DNA from: Planctomycetota bacterium | Lineage (GTDB): Bacteria; Planctomycetota; Planctomycetia; Isosphaerales; Isosphaeraceae | Assembly: GCA_021778575.1 (NCBI GenBank) | Contig: JAJYCH010000068.1 | Span: forward strand, 1-11,580 | DNA length: 11,580 nucleotides | Reading direction: 5' to 3' | Part shown: positions 5,900-11,580 of the stretch, piece after piece | Layout: each line of letters begins with the position of its first letter | Numbering within the stretch: the first letter of the stretch is position 1 | The notes under the pieces: model-generated | Database searches by the model: none | The model's input: only the letters and a program-made list of their open reading frames with translations | Told to the model about the DNA's origin: nothing | Position numbers and translations under genes: made by a program

Positions 5900-7309
5900 G
5901 TGTCGAATCCCACCGTCATTGCTCCTCGACTGCTGTTCGTGACCGGTCGGCTGGCGGAATTCGCGCTTCGTCGCGTGCTCGACGACCTGGCTCATCCCAC
6001 CGACTTTCGCGCCGAAGTCGCCGTTCTGCCAATTTCGGTGGCGGCTCTGATGACGCCCCAGTGGGTGGCCCGCAAGCTTGAGGTCACCGAGGGGATCGAC
6101 CGCGTGATCCTGCCCGGCCATTGTCGAGGTGACCTGTCGGTGGTCGAGGCGAAGGCGGGAGTTCCGGTCAGTCTCGGACCCGAAGACCTCCGCGACCTCC
6201 CGCGCTGGCTGGGTCGCTCCGATGACCGCCTGGCCGGTTATGGCGACTATACGATCGAGATCCTGGCCGAGATCAACCACGCGCCTCGGCTCACGCTCGA
6301 TGAATTTCTCGATCAGTCGCACCGGTTTATCCAGCAAGGTGCTGATCGGATCGATGTCGGCTGCGACCCGGGTGGACCGTGGATGGACGTGGGAACTTAT
6401 GTCGCGGCTCTGGTCGAACGGGGCTGGAAAGTCTCGGTGGATACTTTTGATCCGACCGAGGTGAAACTGGCGGTGAAGGCGGGCGCGGATCTGGTCTTGA
6501 GCGTGAACGCGTCCAATCGTGAGCATGCAACCGAATGGGGAGTGGAGGTCGTGGCGATCCCGGACGTGCCGGGCACGCTGGAGGGACTCGACGCGACGGT
6601 CGAGTATCTGACGAAAGAGGAGATCAAGTTCCGGATCGACCCGATTCTCGAACCGATCGGCTTCGGCTTCGCTGCCAGCCTGGGCCGGTATATCGAGGCC
6701 AGGAAACGCTGGCCGGACGCGCCGATGTTGATGGGAATCGGCAACCTGACCGAGTTGACCGACGTGGATTCGGCGGGGATCAACACGCTTCTGATCGGCT
6801 TTTGCGAGGAAATTGGCGTGACCAGCGTCCTGACCACGGCCGTGATCAACTGGGCGCGATCGTCGGTGATCGAGATTGACCTGGCCCGACGCCTGGCGCA
6901 TCACGCGGTTACCCGTCAGACCTTGCCCAAGCGTGTCGAGCCTCGGCTGGTGGTCCTCCGCGACGACAAGCCGCCCCGGTTTGGTCCCGAGGCTCTGGCC
7001 GAACTGGCGGCGCGGGTCAAGGATGCGAACTGGCGGATCTATGCTGAGGATGGACAGATCTATGCGTTCAATAATGCCCACTTCATCGTGGGGACCGATC
7101 CGTTCGTGATCTTTGAACAGATGAATGTCGATGATGCTTCGCATGCGTTTTATCTTGGTCACGAATTGATGAAAGCAAAGACCGCGCTGACCTTGAACAA
7201 GGCGTATCGCCAGGACCAGTCACTCGACTGGGGGTTCTTGACCGAACCGGAGATCAGCCATCGTTCGACCAAGATCCGGGCCAGGGCGACGACCGAGGGA
7301 CAACCGTGA
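5900..7309 (+). CDS. DUF6513 / dihydropteroate synthase-like protein of H4MPT islands
   Basis: The 469-residue product has three parts. Residues 1-105 match the DUF6513 type of N-terminus (LLFVTGRLAEFALRRVL, EVAVLPISVAALMT, ILPGHCRGDL, GPEDLRDLP). Residues about 115-345 form a pterin-binding TIM barrel related to dihydropteroate synthase: IDVGCDPGGPWMDVG (151-165), VSVDTFDPTEVKLAVKAGAD (178-197), RIDPILEPIGFGF (245-257) and MGIGNLTELTDVD (278-290). The last part, about 350-450 (NWRIYAEDGQIYAFNNAHF, YLGHELMKAKTAL), resembles a DUF4346-type domain. Relatives in methanogens are annotated as dihydropteroate-synthase-related; joining the pterin to the ribofuranosyl-aminobenzene unit of methanopterin is the natural hypothesis, not proven here. 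The start is GTG with a weak GAG five bases upstream; it gives the expected N-terminus. The stop overlaps the next start as GTGA. Confidence 0.88.
   Translation: MSNPTVIAPRLLFVTGRLAEFALRRVLDDLAHPTDFRAEVAVLPISVAALMTPQWVARKLEVTEGIDRVILPGHCRGDLSVVEAKAGVPVSLGPEDLRDLPRWLGRSDDRLAGYGDYTIEILAEINHAPRLTLDEFLDQSHRFIQQGADRIDVGCDPGGPWMDVGTYVAALVERGWKVSVDTFDPTEVKLAVKAGADLVLSVNASNREHATEWGVEVVAIPDVPGTLEGLDATVEYLTKEEIKFRIDPILEPIGFGFAASLGRYIEARKRWPDAPMLMGIGNLTELTDVDSAGINTLLIGFCEEIGVTSVLTTAVINWARSSVIEIDLARRLAHHAVTRQTLPKRVEPRLVVLRDDKPPRFGPEALAELAARVKDANWRIYAEDGQIYAFNNAHFIVGTDPFVIFEQMNVDDASHAFYLGHELMKAKTALTLNKAYRQDQSLDWGFLTEPEISHRSTKIRARATTEGQP
7295..7300 (+). promoter_or_regulatory. Ribosome binding site of the DUF447 gene
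   Basis: GAGGGA ends five bases before the GTG at 7306. It lies inside the preceding gene and supports the GTG start and translational coupling. Confidence 0.55.
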
Positions 7310-7935
7310 TTCTCGAAGGAATCGTCACCACCCTGTCGAGCGAGGGAACCATGAATGTCGCGCCGATGGGGCCAAAAATTGGCCGACAGCCGGGCCGGTT
7401 TCTGCTCCGGCCGTACCGGACCTCGACGACTTACCGGAACCTGAAGGATTGCGGAGAAGGAGTTTTGCACGTCACGGATGATGTGTTGTTGATCGCACAG
7501 GCGGCGATCGGGATCTTGCCGGTCCCGGCCAGTCGTCCGGCCGAACGGATCAACGGGCGGGTCCTGCTGACGACGGGGCGTTATCTCGAATTCCGGGTCA
7601 TCGAGCTTGACGACCGGACCGAACGGACGACGATCGAGATCGAGGCCGTGGCTCAAGGAGTGCTGACCGACCTGTTCGGTCTGAACCGGGCCAAGCATGC
7701 GGTGATCGAAGCAGCAATCCTGGCGACCCGGCTCGACTTTCTGCCGATCGACGAGATCCTGGACGACTTCAAGCGGCTGGCGATCCCGGTCGACAAGACT
7801 GGCGGGGCCGACGAGCGGCTCGCCTTCGGAGTGTTGCTCGACCGCATCCAAGATCACGCCCGCTCGGTCCAATTATCGGCGCGATCGAGCGAAGACCCGA
7901 TATTACATTGTTTTCCTGGAGAAGCGTTACCATGA
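7306..7935 (+). CDS. DUF447 family protein (flavin-reductase-like split barrel)
   Basis: The 209-residue product shows the DUF447 signature: an N-terminal ILEGIVTTLSSEGTMNVAPMGP, then LRPYRTSTTYRNL and GVLHVTDDVLLIAQAAIG, followed by a helical C-terminal half with FGLNRAKHAVIEAAILATRL. The family has the FMN-binding split-barrel fold and is found in methanogens and in bacterial H4MPT gene islands. Its reaction is not established to my knowledge; a flavin-dependent step in H4MPT or methanofuran-analogue synthesis is a reasonable inference from co-occurrence. Translation starts at a GTG that overlaps the previous stop (GTGA at 7306-7309), and its own stop overlaps the next start (ATGA at 7932-7935). 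It is thus translationally sandwiched between the DHPS-like protein and the membrane protein. Confidence 0.86.
   Translation: MILEGIVTTLSSEGTMNVAPMGPKIGRQPGRFLLRPYRTSTTYRNLKDCGEGVLHVTDDVLLIAQAAIGILPVPASRPAERINGRVLLTTGRYLEFRVIELDDRTERTTIEIEAVAQGVLTDLFGLNRAKHAVIEAAILATRLDFLPIDEILDDFKRLAIPVDKTGGADERLAFGVLLDRIQDHARSVQLSARSSEDPILHCFPGEALP
7918..7924 (+). promoter_or_regulatory. Ribosome binding site of the terminal membrane protein gene
   Basis: GGAGAAG lies seven bases before the ATG at 7932 and selects it over an in-frame ATG at 7908. The site is within the last codons of the DUF447 gene. Confidence 0.6.
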
Positions 7936-8933
7936 CCGACAACGATCTGGTTCCTCGGAGCCGTTGGCCTCGACGATTGATTCTGATCGCGCTGGTCCTG
8001 GGTGTCGCGGGTTTGATCACGACGCTGAAGAACTCACATTCGCTTGAACCCGTCAAGCTACCAACGCTAAATGGATATGATGATATCGTCCAGGCTGGGG
8101 CAATGATCCAGGGAACCTGGCCGAACAAGGGCGACCTTCAGAAAGCTTCGATTGACGAGATCCGGCCCTTCGTCGGAGCCAACAAGGCGAGCCTCGATCG
8201 GGCGCGAGTGGGCCTCCAGCGCGAGAGCATGGTGCATATGGACGAAACTCATAAAGGGTTGGGTGATCACCTCAATGAGATCAATCAGATCCGGTCGCTG
8301 AATCGCCTGTTGATGGGTGAGGCGCTGATTTTCGAGGCCGATGGTCAGTTCGACAGATCGGCCCGAACTTATGGCGAAGTGATGGAGTTGGGACAGGCGG
8401 TCTCACAAAATGGAATGATGATCGATGTCACGACGGGAATCGCCATCCAGCAACAGGCGCTTACCAGAATCGGCAACCTTTCCGGCCGGCTCTCCAGCAT
8501 CGAATCGAAATCGCTGATCCGGCAACTCGAATCGATCGACCAGCGACGCGTCACTTTCGAAGCAGTAGAAACGTGCGAAGATCGGTGGATGCAGGGGGCG
8601 TATCCCGCTTATCAGAGAATGATGATGCGATGGAGTGGAGTCGAGCAGAAATCAAAAGCGGATGTGCGAAAGACGATCGTGCCAATATTCGACAAGAAAT
8701 GCCGTCAACTGCGGTTTCTCGAAGTCCAGCTTGCCGTCCATGCCTTTCATGCCGATCAAAAGACTCGGCCGAAGTCGGTCGCCGAGCTGGTGCCGACCTA
8801 TTTGCCGACAGTTCCCCTCGACCCCACCTCGGGCGAACCGCTCGAATATCCGGCCAACGAAGCGGGGGAACTGACCGACGACCTCAGCCAGATCGCCCGA
8901 CCGGATGGTGTCATCATCAAGCCCCAGCCCTGA
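7932..8933 (+). CDS. Unrecognised single-pass membrane protein with pseudopilin-like C-terminal segment
   Basis: I do not recognise this 333-residue protein as a named family. It has a short N-terminal tail, the basic stretch RSRWPRR, one hydrophobic segment (about 15-31, LILIALVLGVAGLITTL), and then a long soluble, mostly helical region (about 85-260) that would lie outside the cytoplasm. Residues about 264-306 (VQLAVHAFHADQKTRP, SVAELVPTYLPTVPLDP, TSGEPLEY) resemble the end of type II pseudopilins (GspG), a pattern also common in planctomycete proteins of unknown function. There is no prepilin peptidase motif (the G-[FY]-[ST]-L-x-E type) before the membrane segment, so it is not a pilin itself. 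It is coupled to the DUF447 gene by ATGA with a strong ribosome binding site, so it is co-expressed with the H4MPT genes. Its 3' end overlaps the converging cobA-hemD by 17 bp. Confidence 0.82.
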   Translation: MTDNDLVPRSRWPRRLILIALVLGVAGLITTLKNSHSLEPVKLPTLNGYDDIVQAGAMIQGTWPNKGDLQKASIDEIRPFVGANKASLDRARVGLQRESMVHMDETHKGLGDHLNEINQIRSLNRLLMGEALIFEADGQFDRSARTYGEVMELGQAVSQNGMMIDVTTGIAIQQQALTRIGNLSGRLSSIESKSLIRQLESIDQRRVTFEAVETCEDRWMQGAYPAYQRMMMRWSGVEQKSKADVRKTIVPIFDKKCRQLRFLEVQLAVHAFHADQKTRPKSVAELVPTYLPTVPLDPTSGEPLEYPANEAGELTDDLSQIARPDGVIIKPQP

Positions 8934-10458
8934 GTGATCGCTCGGCCGCGATCCTGGCCACGAGCGCCTCGACGAGCCCGTCCCAGGTGTAGGTCGATGC
9001 CTCGACCGCCACGGGAAATCCCAGCTTGGTGATCGCCTCGGAAGTCACCGGGCTCAGGCTCGCCAGCCGCACGGATTGGCCGATTCGAGCCTTAGCCTCT
9101 TCGGAGAGGAGACCGAGCAACCGCCCGGCGATGGCCGAACTGGTCAAGGTGATCCAGTCGACGGTTCCTGACTCGATCCGAGCCAGGATCTCGGGCGCGA
9201 TCGTCAAGGCGTCGGCATTCCGATAAACCGCGACCTGTTCGACCTCGGCGATGGATTGCAGCTCGTCCTTGAGAATCGTCCGGCCGCGATCGGCGCGGGC
9301 CAGCAGCACTCGACAGCCGGCAACGCGACTCACGAGGGCTTCGGCCAAGGCTTCGGAACGATACGATTCGGGGATGAGGTCGGCCTTGAGATGGTAGCGA
9401 GCGAGAGCCTCGGCCGTGCTGGGTCCGATCGCCGCGAGTTTGAGATGCCCGAGTGCTCGAAGGTCGCGACCGAGCACTTCGAGGCGGTCGATGAAGTGGT
9501 TCACGCCGTTACGGGAAGTGAAAACCAGCCAATCAAAGGTGCCGATCCGTTCGATTGTCTGGTCGAGTGGATCATAGTCATCGAGCGGCAGGATCTCGAC
9601 CGTGGGGGCGATCAGGACCTCCGCGCCCAGAGCTTCGAGGCTCGCCGCTGATCGAGTCGCCTCGGCGATCGGCCGGGTGATGACGACTCTCTGGCCGAAC
9701 AGGCCGAGGTTTTCAAACCAGGTGAGTTCCGGTCGATGCGAGACGACCGGACCGACGATCAGGAGCGCGGGGGGGCCAATTTTTTCGAGTCGGGCCAGGT
9801 CGGGCAGCGTGGCAAGTGTGCCGACAATCGTTCTCTGACGGGCCAGGGTTCCCGACTCGATCATCGCGGCGGGGGTCTCGGCCGATTTGCCGTGATGGGT
9901 CAGGGTCCGACAAAGGCCGGCAAGTCGGGTGACTCCCATGTAGACAACCAGTGTGCCCGGGAAACGGGCGAGGCTCGCCCAGTCGAGCCGGGTCGTGGTC
10001 TCGGGGTCGTCGTGACCGGTGACGAAGGCGACGGCGGAGGAAGAATCGCGATGGGTGACGGGAATTCCCGCGTAAGCGGTCGCCCCCAGGCCCGAGGTCA
10101 CACCGGGGACGACTTCGAACGGCAAACCGTGGGCGCGAAGATATTCGGCTTCCTCGGCGCCTCGACCAAAGACGAACGGGTCGCCCCCTTTGAGGCGAAC
10201 GACTTTGCGACCGAGCCTCGCGTGCTTGACCAGGAGTTCATTGATTTCGGACTGGGCCAGCGTGCAGTGGCCGATGGTCTTGCCGGCGCTGATCCGGAGA
10301 GCGTCCGCCGGCGCATGGTCAAGAAGTCGCAAGCTGGCCAGATGATCGTAAACGATGACCTCGGCCGTCTGGAGGACTTCTCGCCCTCGGAGCGTGAGCA
10401 GCCCTGGATCACCGGGTCCGGCGCCGACGAGATAAACGATTCCGGTTCTGACGTTCAT
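8917..10458 (-). CDS. cobA-hemD: Fused uroporphyrinogen-III C-methyltransferase / uroporphyrinogen-III synthase
   Basis: The 513-residue product joins two enzymes. Residues about 7-245 are the SAM-dependent methyltransferase (SUMT) that methylates uroporphyrinogen III at C2 and C7 to precorrin-2. It shows the glycine loop VGAGPGDPGLLT (11-22), the signature VVRLKGGDPFVFGRG (86-100), VVPGVTSGLGATAYAGIPVTHR (117-137), and TLVVYMG (169-175). Residues about 251-505 are uroporphyrinogen-III synthase (HemD), which cyclises hydroxymethylbilane: LFGQRVVITRP (253-263), FDWLVFTSRNGV, AAIGPSTAEAL, and VDWITLTSSAIAGRLL. The two activities together feed siroheme and, if further genes exist, cobalamin. CobA-HemD fusions are known in several phyla. 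No siroheme dehydrogenase/chelatase gene is in view. It lies 59 bases downstream of tatC on the same strand, probably in one transcript. The start ATG has only a weak GAG-rich upstream region. Confidence 0.94.
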   Translation of the reverse strand: MNVRTGIVYLVGAGPGDPGLLTLRGREVLQTAEVIVYDHLASLRLLDHAPADALRISAGKTIGHCTLAQSEINELLVKHARLGRKVVRLKGGDPFVFGRGAEEAEYLRAHGLPFEVVPGVTSGLGATAYAGIPVTHRDSSSAVAFVTGHDDPETTTRLDWASLARFPGTLVVYMGVTRLAGLCRTLTHHGKSAETPAAMIESGTLARQRTIVGTLATLPDLARLEKIGPPALLIVGPVVSHRPELTWFENLGLFGQRVVITRPIAEATRSAASLEALGAEVLIAPTVEILPLDDYDPLDQTIERIGTFDWLVFTSRNGVNHFIDRLEVLGRDLRALGHLKLAAIGPSTAEALARYHLKADLIPESYRSEALAEALVSRVAGCRVLLARADRGRTILKDELQSIAEVEQVAVYRNADALTIAPEILARIESGTVDWITLTSSAIAGRLLGLLSEEAKARIGQSVRLASLSPVTSEAITKLGFPVAVEASTYTWDGLVEALVARIAAERSLRAGA

Positions 10459-10517
10459 CGGTCGATCGGCTCTCGGCTTGCGGTGATCAAGGGAAGCTCC
10501 GTCCGCCAGTCACCGGT

Positions 10518-11555
10518 TCAACTCATCGATCGGGACGGAGTCGTCCGGTTTTTGTTCGAGTTGATCATCACGATCCCCAACTCATAAAGGGCGACCATCG
10601 GCACGGCCAGCATGAGCTGGCTGAAGACGTCGGGCCCTGGGGTCAGGATGGCTGCGGCGATGACCATCACCAGGATGGCGATCTTGCGCTTTGAGCGAAA
10701 GTCCTCAACCGTGAGGATGCCCACTCGCTCCAGAAAGAGCATGACCAGTGGAGTCTGAAAGCAGACACCAAAGACGACCGGCAGGATCGTGGCGAAACTC
10801 ATCCAGTCGGTGATCCGCATCGTCGGCTCGATTCCCATCCAGAAGTTGAACTGGAGGAGAAAGGCAAGAGTGACCGGCAAGACGCCACAGAAGCAGAGGA
10901 AAACCCCGGTCAGGAACAGGCCCAACGAGAACGGCAGGAACTTCTTGACGTAATGCCGTTCGTGGCGATAAAGCCCGGCGGCGATGAAGGCCCAGACCTG
11001 ATAGAAGACGAAGGGGCTGGTCAGGACCAGGCCCGAAACCATGCAGATCATGAAGTAGATGGTGATGGTTTCGAGCGGGGCGAGCGAGATCAAGGGGTTC
11101 CGGAAACGTCGGGTTTCCTCGTCCAGCATCATGTCGCCGGCATCGGAATTGATTGGCAGCTCGATCAACTTTCCTTTGACCGATTCGGGCGAGGGGAGCA
11201 AGCTCACGAGCTTCGGCGCGATCTTGCCCAGTTCCTCGACGAATTTTTCGGCCGGGACGAACTGCTTGACTGTCAGGCTGAGTTGCCCTTTTTCCTTGGC
11301 GAGCGCAGATTGTCGAATGGCCTGATCGCGATAGAACTGGTCGAGAGTCGCTTTGGCCGGGGCTTCCATCGTGTGGAAAACGTACATCCCGATGCTCTGG
11401 CCCATGACTGGAATCGGGATGAAGGTGATGATCATCCCCACGACCAGGCCGATGATCGCCATCATCAGTCGGTAGCGGAGATCCTCGATGTGGTCGCCGA
11501 AGCTCATCGAGACCATCGAGTCTTCTTCAGCAAAGAGATCTTTTTCGGTGGGCAT
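10518..11555 (-). CDS. tatC: Sec-independent (twin-arginine) protein translocase subunit TatC
   Basis: TatC is the receptor for twin-arginine signal peptides in the cytoplasmic membrane. The 345-residue product has the cytoplasmic signature FGDHIEDLRYRL (19-30), TM1 at about 31-48, and five further hydrophobic segments from about 163 to 331. Functional positions are kept: the YQVWAFIAAGLYRHER block (185-200) with F190 and E199, matching E. coli F94 and E103, and TPGPDVFSQ (305-313) with D309, matching D211. The protein is about 90 residues longer than usual (about 250), because the first periplasmic loop (about 49-162) is enlarged. This insert is charged and probably helical. Upstream lies window edge, where a tatA gene would be expected. 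The start may be the ATG at 11555, with a GGGGAGGG-type site 13 bases upstream, or the ATG at 11516 (M14), preceded closely by GAAGAAGA. Confidence 0.95.
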   Translation of the reverse strand: MPTEKDLFAEEDSMVSMSFGDHIEDLRYRLMMAIIGLVVGMIITFIPIPVMGQSIGMYVFHTMEAPAKATLDQFYRDQAIRQSALAKEKGQLSLTVKQFVPAEKFVEELGKIAPKLVSLLPSPESVKGKLIELPINSDAGDMMLDEETRRFRNPLISLAPLETITIYFMICMVSGLVLTSPFVFYQVWAFIAAGLYRHERHYVKKFLPFSLGLFLTGVFLCFCGVLPVTLAFLLQFNFWMGIEPTMRITDWMSFATILPVVFGVCFQTPLVMLFLERVGILTVEDFRSKRKIAILVMVIAAAILTPGPDVFSQLMLAVPMVALYELGIVMINSNKNRTTPSRSMS

Positions 11556-11568
11556 GAAAGTCGATCCA

Positions 11569-11576
11569 CCCTCCCC
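11569..11576 (-). promoter_or_regulatory. Putative ribosome binding site of tatC
   Basis: On the minus strand this reads GGGGAGGG, 13 bases before the ATG at 11555. The spacing is long, though the adjoining GGTGG is closer; the start therefore stays uncertain. Confidence 0.4.
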
Positions 11577-11580
11577 TTTG

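Noticed and set aside
5879..7162. Long open frame (about 427 codons) on the minus strand opposite the DHPS-like gene
   Set aside because: It is a GC-rich shadow: rich in R, D and H with no recognisable motif, while the + strand frame has clear family motifs and coupled neighbours.
7908..7931. ATG at 7908 as start of the terminal membrane protein
   Set aside because: The ATG at 7932 has GGAGAAG at ideal distance and couples to the DUF447 stop; the 7908 start has no such site.
9736..10587. Long + strand open frame opposite cobA-hemD
   Set aside because: Its translation is Gly/Asp/Arg-rich without any domain, and the minus strand encodes unmistakable SUMT motifs over the same bases.
1..11580. 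tRNA, rRNA, CRISPR array, insertion sequence or phage features
   Set aside because: No cloverleaf-like or rRNA sequence, no spaced direct repeats, and no transposase or integrase motif was seen; nearly all bases are in assigned genes.
1..11580. Frequent GATC/CGATCG-containing motifs across the window
   Set aside because: They occur throughout coding sequence and fit common codon pairs in a GC-rich genome; without a genome-wide count there is no case for a dispersed functional repeat.

Overview
The window is about 11.6 kb of GC-rich bacterial DNA, almost fully coding. The bacterial tetrahydromethanopterin (H4MPT)/methanofuran-type C1 genes, the fused cobA-hemD gene and a TatC with a very long first periplasmic loop together suggest a member of the Planctomycetota, possibly of the Isosphaera/Singulisphaera group. 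The phylum is an inference from gene content; there is no rRNA in the window to confirm it.

Left block, bases 1-8933, all on the + strand. This is a tightly packed run of ten genes. In order they are: the 3' part of fhcC (formyltransferase/hydrolase complex subunit C); mch (methenyl-H4MPT cyclohydrolase); an ATP-grasp ligase; a CitG-like triphosphoribosyl-dephospho-CoA synthase homologue; a 6-pyruvoyl-tetrahydropterin synthase homologue; a secreted GH5 glycoside hydrolase; a short-chain dehydrogenase/reductase (SDR) lacking the usual catalytic Ser and Tyr; a DUF6513/dihydropteroate-synthase-like protein; a DUF447 flavin-fold protein; and an unrecognised single-pass membrane protein. Several junctions overlap (ATGA at 2558-2561, 11 bp at 5068-5078, GTGA at 7306-7309, ATGA at 7932-7935), which argues for one transcript, with the best candidate for a break at a hairpin at 3996-4015 before the hydrolase gene. 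Mch and FhcC are catalytic parts of the pathway oxidising formaldehyde-level C1 units to formate. The ATP-grasp, CitG-like, PTPS, DHPS-like and DUF447 genes look like makers of the two cofactors that pathway needs, dephospho-H4MPT and a methanofuran analogue. The GH5 enzyme and the last membrane protein have no obvious role in it.

Right block, bases 8917-11555, all on the - strand. tatC (twin-arginine translocase) is followed by a fused cobA-hemD (uroporphyrinogen-III methyltransferase/synthase). This block converges on the left block, and the two terminal genes overlap tail-to-tail by 17 bp, so there is no intergenic terminator.

No gene-free stretch exceeds 60 bases. I see no tRNA, rRNA, CRISPR array, insertion sequence or attachment site. 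The points most worth following up are the altered SDR active site inside a pterin-cofactor operon, a possible chemical role for the CitG-like protein in making the ribosyl link of the H4MPT tail, and the two genes (GH5 and the membrane protein) sitting in the operon without an obvious reason.
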